Origin: Defluviitaleaceae bacterium
GTDB lineage: Bacteria; Bacillota; Clostridia; Lachnospirales; UBA5962
Length of the DNA stretch: 43,200 nt
Direction: 5' to 3'
NCBI GenBank assembly: GCA_009787355.1
Contig: WRGD01000144.1
Span: 1-43,200, forward strand
Shown here: positions 8,125 to 17,627 of the stretch, piece by piece
How the letters are laid out: the number at the start of each line of letters is the position of its first letter
How positions within the stretch are numbered: the first letter of the stretch is position 1
The notes under the pieces: model-generated
Databases searched by the model: none
Told to the model about the DNA's origin: nothing
Seen by the model: only the letters and a program-made list of their open reading frames with translations
Made by a program: the position numbers and the translations under genes

Positions 8125-8508
8125 TTACTTCTTATATCTATCTACAAACAATTTTATTTTCTCTATAGTCTCACTAGATAGTATATGCTCTATCTCGCAA
8201 GCTTCTTTATCTGCTTTTTCTTCTTCTATTTCTAATACATCTATAAGAAATTTTTTCAAAATATTATGTTTATCACGAACTTTTTTAGCAATATTTTCTC
8301 CTTCATTTGTAAGAGTTATAGTGCCATATTTTTCGTGTTCTATTAGACCAAGATTTTTCAAATTTATAATTGCTTTATTTACACTTGGTTTAGATATTTT
8401 CATTTCAATTGCCAAATCTGTTACACGAACATCTGTTTTTTTTCTCGATAAATGAAGTATATTTTCCAAATAATCTTCGCTAGAAGAAGATAAATTATTA
8501 GTTTTCAT
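8125..8508 (-). CDS. DtxR/MntR-family metal-dependent transcriptional repressor
   Basis: This 127-residue protein has a winged helix-turn-helix (residues ~8-65, SSSEDYLENILHLSRKK onwards, recognition helix near KPSVNKAIINLK) followed by the helical metal-binding and dimer domain. There is no C-terminal SH3-like domain, so the length matches MntR rather than DtxR. Candidate metal ligands are D12, E15, H81, C104, E107 and H108. C104-x-x-E107-H108 has the Cys seen in DtxR/IdeR where MntR has Glu, which may favour Fe(II) over Mn(II). The ATG starts one base after the cca stop codon, so the two genes are probably translationally coupled. No metal transporter lies nearby to reveal its target. Confidence 0.88.
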   Translation of the reverse strand: MKTNNLSSSSEDYLENILHLSRKKTDVRVTDLAIEMKISKPSVNKAIINLKNLGLIEHEKYGTITLTNEGENIAKKVRDKHNILKKFLIDVLEIEEEKADKEACEIEHILSSETIEKIKLFVDRYKK

Positions 8509-8509
8509 A

Positions 8510-9706
8510 TTAATAAATTTCTTTCAATTTTTCTATTTCTTTAAATAGTATATGTTTTTGATTAAATTCTGGATTTTTCAAAACAATTTCATGAAGTTTT
8601 TTAAGTATATTACCGATTTCTGGACCCTCCGAAAAACCGCATTGTTTCACATCTTCTCCTCTTATACATAATTGATGTAGATAAATCGGTTCGCCATTGA
8701 TTAAAATTTCAAAATATAAATCTTCTATATCCTTACTAAAAGATATACATTTTTTTATCTCTAATAACTTTTCAAAGCTATCTCCAATTTTTAATATCAT
8801 TTTTTTCAATTCGTATTTATCAGCTTTTAATTCCATTTTTAAAGCTTTTGATAAATTCCATATTTGGTTTATTTCATCATTACTAAATTGAAAAAATCTA
8901 GCTATAGTTTTAGCAAAAAAATAATTTTCATGCTCACTAAAAAGAAATGCAATTCTTGTAATATGACATTTTGGCAATAATTTTATATGTGCTATTTTTT
9001 GTTTTAAATTTTTTTGTAGGTAATCAAATATAAGTTCATCAATATATTTAAAAATTTCTGTACTATTTATATATTCAGCTTTTTCCAAGAAATCGGACAA
9101 AATTATTTTTACAAATTCATCTCTTATTCTTTCACGGCTTATATTTTTCATTAAATGTATGTTTTGTACTATAGCTTTGTAAGTTATTTCTTCTATGTCA
9201 AAGCCAAGTTTTGTACTAAATCTTATACATCTTAACATTCTTAAAGCATCTTCATTAAATCTGTTATCTGCTTCTCCAACACATCTTATTATTTTTTTTT
9301 GTATATCCGTTTTTCCATTAAATGGGTCTACAAATTTTTTGTATGGATGATATGCCATTGCATTAATTGTAAAATCTCTTCTAGATAAATCCTCTATTAA
9401 ATTTTTACTAAACTCTACAGTTTCAGGTTTGCGATTATCTATATAATCTCCATCTATTCTAAAAGTAGTAACTTCGTAATTTATACTATTAATAACAACA
9501 GTAATTGTACCGAATTTTACTCCTGTTTCTATTGTTTTTTCAAATATACTACAAATTTCTGTAGGCGTTGCACTTGTGGTTATATCGTAATCATAAATAT
9601 TCGTTTCCATAATACTATCACGTACTGCACCACCAACAATATAAGCTTCAAAATCGTTTTTGTTTAATTCTTCTATAATATAATTAACATCCTTGGGTAT
9701 ATTCAA
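8510..9706 (-). CDS. cca: tRNA nucleotidyltransferase (CCA-adding or poly(A) polymerase family, class II)
   Basis: This 398-residue class II nucleotidyltransferase builds or repairs the 3' CCA end of tRNAs. The head domain has YIVGGAVRDSIM (residues ~18-29) with the DYDITTSA catalytic aspartates just after it, the RRDFTINAMAYHP motif near residue 110, and the EDALRMLRCIRF motif near 155-166 that reads the incoming base. A helical body and tail follow. Full CCA-adding activity is assumed, but an A-adding or CC-adding partner system cannot be excluded by eye. The start is TTG with an AAAGGT site six bases upstream. It heads a two-gene unit with the DtxR/MntR-type regulator. Confidence 0.93.
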   Translation of the reverse strand: MNIPKDVNYIIEELNKNDFEAYIVGGAVRDSIMETNIYDYDITTSATPTEICSIFEKTIETGVKFGTITVVINSINYEVTTFRIDGDYIDNRKPETVEFSKNLIEDLSRRDFTINAMAYHPYKKFVDPFNGKTDIQKKIIRCVGEADNRFNEDALRMLRCIRFSTKLGFDIEEITYKAIVQNIHLMKNISRERIRDEFVKIILSDFLEKAEYINSTEIFKYIDELIFDYLQKNLKQKIAHIKLLPKCHITRIAFLFSEHENYFFAKTIARFFQFSNDEINQIWNLSKALKMELKADKYELKKMILKIGDSFEKLLEIKKCISFSKDIEDLYFEILINGEPIYLHQLCIRGEDVKQCGFSEGPEIGNILKKLHEIVLKNPEFNQKHILFKEIEKLKEIY

Positions 9707-9726
9707 TTTTTTACCTTTTAATTTTT

Positions 9727-10323
9727 TTATTTTTTAATAAATGGACTTAAAACAAAAGCCAAAATAATACCAGCTACTAAGCCACCAATATGCCCCGCAT
9801 TATCTATATTACCAGAAAATTGAGAAAAACCCCATGCTAAATTTATAAAAATCAAAAAAAGTATACTATTCCAATTTGAACCAGCTAATGTTTTTTTTCT
9901 TTCAAAATATAATATAACAAGTAAAGCACCCATAATACCGAAAACAGAACCACTAGCTCCAAGAGATATAACTTGAGGATTTCTAAAAAATAAACTTAAA
10001 CCACTACTAGCTAAACCAGTTAAAATATATATAATAATAAATAAGAATATCCCAAAAGATTTTTGTACTTTTGCACCAAAGCTAAGAAGTGCTTGCATAT
10101 TAAAAAGGAGGTGCATAAAATTTATGTGAAGAAATGTACTTGTAAAAAGCCTGTACCATTCTCCTGTTTTTACTATATGTTGTAAACTTGTAGATGCTCC
10201 GAATCTTATTAAATTTTCTGTAGTTTGTCCACCATTTAAATAAACATAAATATGTATGTACATATTTATAGCAATAATAATTACAGGTAGTAAAAAATCT
10301 ATAATTCTTAAACTTTTTTCCAT
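9727..10323 (-). CDS. Rhomboid-family intramembrane serine protease
   Basis: This 198-residue membrane protein has about six hydrophobic helices. Family motifs are complete: H71-x3-N75 in MHLLFNM (oxyanion and structure), the GASG motif with catalytic S124, and H178 in AGHIGG in the last helix. It cleaves transmembrane substrates within the bilayer, but substrates cannot be inferred from context. The start is ATG with a GAGG site upstream. It lies after the hslO terminator and 20 bases before cca on the same strand, so it may be cotranscribed with cca and the metal-dependent regulator. Confidence 0.93.
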   Translation of the reverse strand: MEKSLRIIDFLLPVIIIAINMYIHIYVYLNGGQTTENLIRFGASTSLQHIVKTGEWYRLFTSTFLHINFMHLLFNMQALLSFGAKVQKSFGIFLFIIIYILTGLASSGLSLFFRNPQVISLGASGSVFGIMGALLVILYFERKKTLAGSNWNSILFLIFINLAWGFSQFSGNIDNAGHIGGLVAGIILAFVLSPFIKK

Positions 10324-10342
10324 AGCTTTCTGCCTCTAAAAT

Positions 10343-10375
10343 AAAGCTGATACTTAGATTATAAGTATCAGCTTT
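10343..10375 (-). terminator. Strong hairpin between hslO and the rhomboid gene
   Basis: AAAGCTGATACTTA (10343-10356) pairs perfectly with TAAGTATCAGCTTT (10362-10375) around a 5-base loop. On the minus strand it lies about 30 bases after hslO and is followed by TATTTTAG. The T-rich plus side would also allow termination in the other direction. Confidence 0.8.
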
Positions 10376-10404
10376 TTTGTATTTTATATATAATAAAATA
10401 TTCA

Positions 10405-11265
10405 TCAAATTTGAAATATTAAACTTTTCAAATCCTCATCGTTAAATACATAGTCTTTCTTACAAAAATAACAGTGCATTATAGCTTTTTTATCTTCTAC
10501 AAGAATTTCGTTCAATTCTTTTTTACCAATCGCTATAAGTGCTTTCTCAGTTTTTTCACGATTACAATTACAATAAAATTTTGGTTCTATTTCCCCATGT
10601 TTTATTACACTATTATTTTCAAACAACATTTTTATAATATCATCTTTATTTAAAAGCATATTTGTGATACTAGGTAAGTTTTTTATAGTATTTTCTAAAT
10701 TGTTTATAAATATTTCTTTTGCATTTGGCAAAAGTTCTATAATAAATCCACCAGCTTCTTTTACGGTATAGTCTATATCTACAAGCACGCCAAGAGAAAC
10801 AGCTGTGGGTATTTGTTCACTCTTTGCGTAATAATACGTTATATCCTCTGCTATTTCTGAAGTAGTAAGTGGAACCATACCACTAATAGGAGTTTTAAGT
10901 CCTATATCTTTTGTAATACTAATTGTTCCAGAACCTACTGCTTTAGAAACATCTAGCTTGCCATTTGGTTTTAAAGGTATATCTACATAGTTATTGTAGA
11001 CATATCCCTTTACTTCTGCTCCATTATTTGCTGTGGTTACAATTCCTCCAAGTGGTCCATCACCCTTTATCGTAATTGTAAGTAAATCTGTTTCATTTTT
11101 CATCATACTACCCATTATAGTTGCTGCAGTTAGTGTTCTTCCAAATGCAGCTGTAACAACAGGGGTTGTTTTGTGTATTTTAAAGGCATCATTTACAAGT
11201 TTTTTTGTATTTGCTATATATACTCTTGCACTTTCGTCCACTGTATAAAAACTTATTATATCCAT
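10405..11265 (-). CDS. hslO: Redox-regulated chaperone Hsp33
   Basis: This 286-residue Hsp33 is a cytosolic holdase activated by oxidation of its zinc centre. The four zinc cysteines are C232 and C234 (YCNCN) and C265 and C268 (HCYFC). The N-terminal domain shows the typical GRTLTAATIMGSMMK stretch near residues 42-56. The start is ATG with an AAAGGGG site rather far upstream (about 11 bases). It is the last gene of the leftward tilS-hpt-ftsH-methyltransferase-hslO series and ends at a strong terminator. Confidence 0.96.
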   Translation of the reverse strand: MDIISFYTVDESARVYIANTKKLVNDAFKIHKTTPVVTAAFGRTLTAATIMGSMMKNETDLLTITIKGDGPLGGIVTTANNGAEVKGYVYNNYVDIPLKPNGKLDVSKAVGSGTISITKDIGLKTPISGMVPLTTSEIAEDITYYYAKSEQIPTAVSLGVLVDIDYTVKEAGGFIIELLPNAKEIFINNLENTIKNLPSITNMLLNKDDIIKMLFENNSVIKHGEIEPKFYCNCNREKTEKALIAIGKKELNEILVEDKKAIMHCYFCKKDYVFNDEDLKSLIFQI

Positions 11266-11295
11266 AATATTTTAATGCCCCTTTGAAGTATTGTA

Positions 11296-12039
11296 CTACT
11301 TTTTTGTTACTATATACAACAAACGCTCAGTTTCATTTTTGGGTTTATTTTTTGTATAGTCATCGTATTTTTTCAATATCTTCAAATTAGATTTTTGTAA
11401 ATATTCATCTATTAAAATTTCACTATACGATTTTTGATAGTGAATTTCTTCTGTGCGGATATATTTTTCTCCATCTTTTAAAAAAATTGTTAGAAAATAT
11501 TCGTTTATTTGACTATCAAAATCGAAATAATTTTCCCATATAACAGCACCATTTTCATCTACATAGCTAAAAGAATTGTTGCTTAAAATATTTTTATATT
11601 TGTATTCTGTATTTATATCAAATATAAATAATCCGCCGTCTATCAAATACTTACTTACTTTATTAAATATTTTTAAAATATCAGTTTCATCTAATATATA
11701 GTTTATACTATCACAAGTAGATATAACTACATCCAATTTATCTAAAACCTCAAAATCTCGCATATCTTGATTTAAAAACAATATATTCTGCTCTAAATCA
11801 TGTGCTTTTTGGTTTGCAATTGCTAGCATTTCAATAGAATTATCTATACCTATAACATCATATTTTTCAAATCGTGTTGTTAGATTTCCTGTTCCACAAC
11901 CCAAATCTAATAACATTAGTCTTTCTGTATTGTTTGTAAAATGTTCATCTATAACATCTTTTATAAAATATGACCATTCAAAATAATCTATTTCCATAAA
12001 AATATCATATAATTTCGACAAATTCTCATATGCAATCAT
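11296..12039 (-). CDS. Class I SAM-dependent methyltransferase
   Basis: This 247-residue protein has a Rossmann methyltransferase fold: motif I LLDLGCGTGN at residues 43-52, an acidic residue after the second strand (VIGIDNS), and a VISTCDSINYIL post-motif. The substrate is unknown. Similar genes occur next to ftsH and hslO in Clostridia. Its ATG overlaps the ftsH stop codon by one base (TAATG), so translation is probably coupled. Confidence 0.85.
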   Translation of the reverse strand: MIAYENLSKLYDIFMEIDYFEWSYFIKDVIDEHFTNNTERLMLLDLGCGTGNLTTRFEKYDVIGIDNSIEMLAIANQKAHDLEQNILFLNQDMRDFEVLDKLDVVISTCDSINYILDETDILKIFNKVSKYLIDGGLFIFDINTEYKYKNILSNNSFSYVDENGAVIWENYFDFDSQINEYFLTIFLKDGEKYIRTEEIHYQKSYSEILIDEYLQKSNLKILKKYDDYTKNKPKNETERLLYIVTKK

Positions 12040-13952
12040 TATATAGTTAACCCTCTATCTAATAATGTACCTTCGATACTTCTATTCTTATCTGGTAAAA
12101 CACCATCTTTAAATAATTTTCTAAATTCTTCACCTGTTATTTTTTCTTTTTCTAGTAACAAGTTAGCACAATCATGTAATATTTGTATATTTTCTGTCAA
12201 AATTCTTCTTGCCTCTGTATAAGCAGTTGTTATAATTCTATTTATTTCTGCATCTATACTTGTAGCTATTTTTTCGCCATAATTACGACCACCACTTATA
12301 TCCCTACCCAAGAATACTTCTGTTTGTTCTTCACCAAATAATATTGGACCTAATTCATTACTCATACCGTATTTTGTAACCATATTACGAGCAATGGAAG
12401 TTACTTTTTCTATATCGCCAGATGCACCAGTTGTTATATCACCCAAGATTATTTCTTCAGCAACTCTACCACCTAAAGAAACTACTATTTCTTGTTCCAT
12501 TGCTTTTTTGGACAAATATAATTTATCTTCTTTTGGTAATGGCATCATATATCCTCCTGCCATTCCTGTAGGTATTATAGAAATCATGTGTACACCATCT
12601 AATAAATCGGACATTTCTTGTAATATTGCATGACCAGCCTCATGATATGCTGTAACTTTCTTTTCTTTTAGAGTAATAACACGGCTTTTTTTCTCTGTTC
12701 CTATTCCTATTTTTACAAAAGCTTTTCTTATTTCTTCCATATCTATTTTTTGTTTATTATTTCTAGCTGTTAAAAGAGCAGCTTCATTTAGTAAATTTTC
12801 TAAATCTGCACCAGTAAAACCAGATGTTGTTCTAGCAACCACTTTTAAATCCACATCTTTTGACATTTGTTTACCTGATGCATGTACCTTTAATATCTCT
12901 TCACGACCTTTTACATCTGGTCTACCTACTACAACTTGTCTGTCAAATCTACCGGGTCTTAATAATGCAGGGTCTAAAATATCTGGTCTATTTGTTGCAG
13001 CAATCATTACTATACCTTCATTTGTGCCAAAACCGTCCATTTCAACAAGCAATTGATTTAACGTTTGCTCTCTTTCATCGTGTCCACCACCTAAACCTGC
13101 ACCACGCTTACGACCAACTGCATCTATCTCATCTATAAAAACAATACAAGGAGTATTCTTTTTTGCTTGTTCAAACAAATCCCTAACACGAGAAGCACCA
13201 ACACCGACAAACATTTCCACAAAATCTGAACCAGATATAGAAAAGAAAGTGGAACCAGATTCTCCTGCTACAGCTTTTGCTAAAAGCGTCTTTCCAGTAC
13301 CCGGAGGACCTACCAAAAGTATACCTTTTGGTATTCTCGCTCCTATATCTGTATACTTTTTTGGAGATTTTAGAAAATCTACAAGCTCTTCTAAATCATT
13401 TTTTTCTTCTTCAAGACCTGCAACATTTTTAAATGTTATTTTTTTGTCTGTTTCTGTAGACATTTTAGCACGACTTTTTCCAAAATTCATTACACGGTTT
13501 CCACCGCCACCACCAGAACCCCCACCTTGCATTTGGTTGATGACAACAAACATAAATATAATGATAGAAACTACTATTGCTATTGGAATTAAAAATTGTA
13601 TTATTGTACCACTTCTTGGTGGAGATAGCGTTATAACATCTATATTATGATTTGCCATTGCATAATTTAGATGACCATGAAAATCGTCCATCCATGTTAT
13701 AGGTACGGTTGTGCTAGGTCTAGCAGGGTCTGTAAAAAATACTCTAACACTACCTGCTCCATGTACATCTGTATTTGTACTAATTTCCACACGTGAAATA
13801 TTTCCTTCATTTAAATCGTATAGAAGATTGCTGTAAGTATATGTAACAGCATTAGAATTACTATTATTTAAAGTATTTGCAACTGTTGTTATTACAATAA
13901 AAACTAAAAAAACTATAAAAAATGTAGTTAAAGCTCCCGAATTTCTTTTCAA
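12039..13952 (-). CDS. ftsH: ATP-dependent zinc metalloprotease FtsH
   Basis: This 637-residue membrane AAA+ protease degrades misfolded membrane and regulatory proteins. An N-terminal membrane helix (residues 9-27) and a second one (~115-138) enclose an extracytoplasmic domain. A Gly/Ser-rich linker (143-151) leads to the AAA domain, with Walker A GPPGTGKT (215-222), Walker B IVFIDEID and the SRH around [19 protein letters not shown]. The protease domain has the zinc motif HEAGH at 437-441. The start is TTG with an AAAAGGAGG site six bases upstream. It follows hpt by 30 bases. Confidence 0.98.
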   Translation of the reverse strand: MKRNSGALTTFFIVFLVFIVITTVANTLNNSNSNAVTYTYSNLLYDLNEGNISRVEISTNTDVHGAGSVRVFFTDPARPSTTVPITWMDDFHGHLNYAMANHNIDVITLSPPRSGTIIQFLIPIAIVVSIIIFMFVVINQMQGGGSGGGGGNRVMNFGKSRAKMSTETDKKITFKNVAGLEEEKNDLEELVDFLKSPKKYTDIGARIPKGILLVGPPGTGKTLLAKAVAGESGSTFFSISGSDFVEMFVGVGASRVRDLFEQAKKNTPCIVFIDEIDAVGRKRGAGLGGGHDEREQTLNQLLVEMDGFGTNEGIVMIAATNRPDILDPALLRPGRFDRQVVVGRPDVKGREEILKVHASGKQMSKDVDLKVVARTTSGFTGADLENLLNEAALLTARNNKQKIDMEEIRKAFVKIGIGTEKKSRVITLKEKKVTAYHEAGHAILQEMSDLLDGVHMISIIPTGMAGGYMMPLPKEDKLYLSKKAMEQEIVVSLGGRVAEEIILGDITTGASGDIEKVTSIARNMVTKYGMSNELGPILFGEEQTEVFLGRDISGGRNYGEKIATSIDAEINRIITTAYTEARRILTENIQILHDCANLLLEKEKITGEEFRKLFKDGVLPDKNRSIEGTLLDRGLTI

Positions 13953-13982
13953 TTGTGCCTCCTTTTGTTCATAGTATATATT

Positions 13983-14483
13983 TTATTTCTGTTTGAATAT
14001 ACTTATATTTGGTAAATTTCTGTATTTTCCATCAAAATCTAAACCGTAGCCTATAACAAACTCGTTTGGGATTTCAAAACCTGTGTAATCGATTTTATAA
14101 TTAATTTTATTTTTATTCAAAAATGAACAAATTTTAAGACTTTCTGGCTTTTTTGAATTTATATGATTAATTAAAAAATCTAATGTAAGACCTGTATCTA
14201 TTATATCTTCTACTACAATTGCATTTTTTCCTTTTAAATCTGATGTAATATCATTTATAAGATTAATTTTTCCTGTGCTTTCTGTACCTTTATAGCTACT
14301 AATCTGCATAAAATCTATTTCTGTTGTTGTTTCATCTAGCTCCCTTGCTAAATCTGTCATAAAAAAAACACTGCCTTTTAATACGCAGATAAGAACTACT
14401 TGTTTACCTTTATAATCGTTTCTTATTTCTCTTCCCAATTCTTTTACTCTATTTTTTATTTTATCTTCCGTTATAAGAATCAC
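13983..14483 (-). CDS. hpt: Hypoxanthine phosphoribosyltransferase
   Basis: This 166-residue purine salvage enzyme makes IMP (and GMP) from hypoxanthine (and guanine) with PRPP. The PRPP-binding motif VVEDIIDTGLTL is at residues 90-101, and the CVLKGS loop near 33-38 is typical. The start is GTG at 14483, with AAAGGTG seven bases upstream, inside the end of tilS (23-base overlap). The tilS-hpt-ftsH order is conserved in Firmicutes. Confidence 0.96.
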   Translation of the reverse strand: MILITEDKIKNRVKELGREIRNDYKGKQVVLICVLKGSVFFMTDLARELDETTTEIDFMQISSYKGTESTGKINLINDITSDLKGKNAIVVEDIIDTGLTLDFLINHINSKKPESLKICSFLNKNKINYKIDYTGFEIPNEFVIGYGLDFDGKYRNLPNISIFKQK

Positions 14484-15864
14484 TTAAATTCACCTTTTTC
14501 CAAATTTGTAAAAATGCACTTTTATTATTTATTTTACTTTCGTGTAATTTTGAAATGTAATAATTCATAATCCACAATATATTATTTTCATGTGCTAAAA
14601 TTGGCATATTTCTCTCATTTAACGGTATTTTTTTATTTGTAAAAAAACTTTTCAGTTTCTGTGTACCATTGTTTTGCAAAATATCCCCTGTTTTTCTTGT
14701 CCTAATTTGTAAATCTTGTTTTAATATACTTTCGTCAAAAGCTATGGTAATTATATTATCTAATTCTAAATAGTCATCATTTTCAAAAATACATTTACTA
14801 AAAAGAGTTACATATAAATCTAACTCTTTTATGTATAAGAAATCATTAGACTTTATATTATAGCAAAATTCTAATTTATTTTCTATAAAAGTTTTGTTTT
14901 CAAAAACAATATGTTTGTACAATTTTGTTACTATAACATCTGATTTTAAGTTTATTTTTTTTCCTGTTTCGTTACTCGCAAGTTTTATTATATCATCTAC
15001 ATTTACTTGTGATACATTTTCTAAATTTTTATAAAAATTTGATAATACAATTCTAACAACTCTTCTTTTTAAAGCAATATTTATACTATTAAATTTTTCT
15101 AAATTCAGAGCTATATTTTTATTTTTTAAATTTTCCAAACATTTTTTATATTCTTCTTTTGCAAGAAATTCTAAAAAATTATCTTCTATTTCAAAGTTTT
15201 TAGAACTTTCAAATATAGTTTCTACTACATTTTGATTTATTTCAGACATATTTTTTAATACTTTATGCCTTATTTTATTTCTTGTATAAATCAAATCTAA
15301 ATTTGTTTTATCTGTCCTATATTTTATATTTTTCAAAATACAAAAATTTTCTATTTCAATTCTTGTGCAATCTATAAGGGGTCTTATAATATTATCTTTT
15401 ACTTTAGGTATACCTTTTAAACCAGAAATACCAGTACCACGTATAATATTAAAAATGATTGTTTCTACACTATCATTTTTATTGTGTGCTGTTACTATTT
15501 TATTTCCTTTTATATCTTTTATTGTTTTTTGTAAATATTCGTATCTTAGTTTTCTTCCTGCTTCTTCTATTGTTATTTTATTACTTATCGAATAATATTT
15601 TACATCATTTGAATGTATAAAAATAGGTATTTTTAGCGTTTTACATAATTTTTTTACAAACTCTTCATCTCTTTGTGAATCTTCACCACGCAAATTGTGG
15701 TTCATATGAAATACATTTAAATCTATTTTATAAAAATCTTTGAGAGAATTTAGAACATAGAGAAGTGATACAGAATCACATCCCCCTGAAAGTGCAAGCA
15801 AAACTATATCTCCATTATTTAACATGTTGTATTTATCTATTGTGTTTTTTACTTTTTCTATCAT
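14461..15864 (-). CDS. tilS: tRNA(Ile)-lysidine synthetase
   Basis: This 467-residue N-type ATP pyrophosphatase converts cytidine 34 of the AUA-reading isoleucine tRNA to lysidine. The PP-loop SGGCDS is at residues 26-31, followed by the NHNLRGEDSQRDEEF substrate motif near 54-68. The C-terminal domains include RTRKTGD and the LKSFFTNKKIPLNERN tail motif. The length is normal for the family. The start is ATG with an AAGG site. A 23-base overlap with hpt suggests coupled translation. Confidence 0.96.
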   Translation of the reverse strand: MIEKVKNTIDKYNMLNNGDIVLLALSGGCDSVSLLYVLNSLKDFYKIDLNVFHMNHNLRGEDSQRDEEFVKKLCKTLKIPIFIHSNDVKYYSISNKITIEEAGRKLRYEYLQKTIKDIKGNKIVTAHNKNDSVETIIFNIIRGTGISGLKGIPKVKDNIIRPLIDCTRIEIENFCILKNIKYRTDKTNLDLIYTRNKIRHKVLKNMSEINQNVVETIFESSKNFEIEDNFLEFLAKEEYKKCLENLKNKNIALNLEKFNSINIALKRRVVRIVLSNFYKNLENVSQVNVDDIIKLASNETGKKINLKSDVIVTKLYKHIVFENKTFIENKLEFCYNIKSNDFLYIKELDLYVTLFSKCIFENDDYLELDNIITIAFDESILKQDLQIRTRKTGDILQNNGTQKLKSFFTNKKIPLNERNMPILAHENNILWIMNYYISKLHESKINNKSAFLQIWKKVNLSDSYNGR

Positions 15865-15961
15865 AGTATACCTTAATCTAGTATGTAATCTTTTATTTTA
15901 AGAAAATTTTACCGAAAAATGATTTTCGAAAAAAACGTAAATAAAAAAATTAAAGCATTTG

Positions 15962-16000
15962 TGTGAAATAAAATAAAGACACACTTCATTTTATTTCACA
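15962..16000. terminator. Hairpin between the small membrane protein gene and tilS
   Basis: TGTGAAATAAAAT (15962-15974) pairs perfectly with ATTTTATTTCACA (15988-16000), a 13-bp stem with a 13-base loop. It lies seven bases after the minus-strand stop at 16007 and separates that gene from tilS. Confidence 0.6.
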
Positions 16001-16006
16001 TTATTA

Positions 16007-16291
16007 TTAATTCACAACAACCATAAAAATCATAGATAAAATAAGACCTATGCTAGATAAGCACAAAAAAAGATATAGCAAAAACCTTGAAGTGCTAGTA
16101 TCACGTATTACTACTTTTTTAATTCCGTTTTCTTCTAATACTTGTGCTTTGGTCGATTTTTTAAAATTTATTATTCTTTCTGCTTCAGCAACAAAATCTA
16201 ATATTGGCATTTCTTTTTCTTTCAAAATAAATATAGCATGGCTATAAGGATGTCTCTTTTCTCCTTTTATAGATATTGCCCGCTTATTCAT
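16007..16291 (-). CDS. Small membrane protein of unknown function
   Basis: This 94-residue protein has a cytoplasmic-looking, Lys/Glu-rich N-terminal part (MNKRAISIKGEKRHPYSHAI onwards) and a single C-terminal membrane helix (about residues 70-92). The frame is open further upstream, but the ATG at 16291 has an AAAGAGGTG site six bases before it, so the short form is preferred. The family is not recognised. It lies 87 bases downstream of dnaJ on the same strand and could be the tail gene of the heat-shock operon or have its own promoter in the A/T-rich gap. Confidence 0.7.
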   Translation of the reverse strand: MNKRAISIKGEKRHPYSHAIFILKEKEMPILDFVAEAERIINFKKSTKAQVLEENGIKKVVIRDTSTSRFLLYLFLCLSSIGLILSMIFMVVVN

Positions 16292-16378
16292 ACACACCTC
16301 TTTACTAGCTATTTTAATTTGATATTTTAATATAAATATTGCCATAAAATATCTTAAATATACTAATGAAACGAGGGT

Positions 16379-17524
16379 TTACTTTTTATGCTTTCTACCA
16401 AATAATCCTTTTTTATTTTCTTTATATTCTTCTCCAGATTCTTTTGCAAATTCACGAAGTAACTCTTGTTGCCTATCTGTAAGATTTGTTGGAATATTTA
16501 CTTTTACTGTAAATATTAAATCGCCAAAAATTCTATTATTTTTAACACTTGGAAAACCACGTCCTTTTATAATAGAAACTTCTTCTGGTTGTGTACCGGG
16601 TCTTAGTGTGTATCTTTCGTTGCCGTCCATTGTTGGTATAGATATTTCTGCACCAAGTGTAGCTTGCACAAAATTTACTGGTATATCTAAATATATATTA
16701 CTTCCACGTCTTTTGAAATGCTCATGTTCCATCACAGATATATTTATTAGCAAATCACCATTTCTAGCTCCACGCTCTCCAGCTTCACCTTTTTCACTAA
16801 GACGTATTGTCTGTCCTGTATCTATACCACGTGGTATTGTAACTTCAAGCATTTTTGATTTTTTAATTCTACCTGCACCATTACAAGTTCTACATGGGTC
16901 TTTTATTAATTTCCCATCTCCACGACAGACGCTACAAGTCCTTACACTTGCCATTGTTCCAAACATTGTTTGTTGTTCTACACGCTCCTGTCCACTACCA
17001 TTACAATGTTTACAAGTTTCCGGATGAGAACCTGTTCTTGCTCCTGTACCAGTACAAGTATGACATATCTCTCTCATTGGTAAAGTTATTTCTTTTTTTA
17101 CACCAAAATAAGCTTCTTCAAAAGATATATTTAAATGAGTTTGAACATTTGCACCTTGCTGTGGACCTCTTTTTCCTCTATTTGTTCTTCCGCCACCAAA
17201 AATATCTCCAAATCCACCACCGAAAAAGCTTTCAAAAATGTCATCCATATTGGAATAACTACCACTAAAACCACCACCAGCACCTCCTCCTGCACCATTA
17301 AATGCCGAATGTCCGAATTGGTCATATGTAGCTTTCTTTTTAGCGTCACTCAATACTTCATATGCTTCTGAAACTTCTTTAAATTTCTTTTCTGCTTCTT
17401 TATCATTTTGGTTTGCATCTGGATGATATTTTTTTGCCATTTTTCTGTAGGCTTTTTTTATTTCATCATCTGTAGCACTTCTAGAAATACCCAATGCTTC
17501 GTAATAATCTTGTTTTTCTGACAT
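16379..17524 (-). CDS. dnaJ: Chaperone DnaJ
   Basis: This 381-residue type I Hsp40 is the co-chaperone that stimulates DnaK ATPase activity and delivers substrates. The J-domain HPD is at residues 34-36, followed by a Gly/Phe-rich stretch (~75-115). Four CxxCxGxG-type zinc repeats have cysteines 154/157, 171/174, 197/200 and 211/214, and the substrate-binding C-terminal domains follow. The third repeat reads CSVCRGDG. The gene follows dnaK by about 100 bases that hold two tandem stem-loops. Confidence 0.97.
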   Translation of the reverse strand: MSEKQDYYEALGISRSATDDEIKKAYRKMAKKYHPDANQNDKEAEKKFKEVSEAYEVLSDAKKKATYDQFGHSAFNGAGGGAGGGFSGSYSNMDDIFESFFGGGFGDIFGGGRTNRGKRGPQQGANVQTHLNISFEEAYFGVKKEITLPMREICHTCTGTGARTGSHPETCKHCNGSGQERVEQQTMFGTMASVRTCSVCRGDGKLIKDPCRTCNGAGRIKKSKMLEVTIPRGIDTGQTIRLSEKGEAGERGARNGDLLINISVMEHEHFKRRGSNIYLDIPVNFVQATLGAEISIPTMDGNERYTLRPGTQPEEVSIIKGRGFPSVKNNRIFGDLIFTVKVNIPTNLTDRQQELLREFAKESGEEYKENKKGLFGRKHKK

Positions 17525-17547
17525 TTTTAACCCCTATTAAATTTAAA

Positions 17548-17593
17548 GGGGCTTCAGTTAAGAAACCCCTAATTTGGCTCCGACTAAGAAACC
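17548..17593 (-). promoter_or_regulatory. Two similar tandem stem-loops between dnaK and dnaJ
   Basis: On the minus strand the first hairpin is GGTTTC-TTAGTC-GGAGCC (17593-17576). The second is GGGGTTTC-TTAACT-GAAGCCCC (17569-17548). The loops and flanks look like an imperfect duplication. The second hairpin is followed by only three T, so it is a weak terminator at best. A role in partial termination or mRNA stability between dnaK and dnaJ is an inference. Confidence 0.5.
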
Positions 17594-17627
17594 TATTATT
17601 TTTTAATATTTACAATTACTAAGTTTC

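Noticed and set aside
12394-13650. Open frames on the plus strand opposite ftsH
   Set aside because: They are shadow frames of a strongly conserved gene, with no ribosome sites and low-complexity composition.
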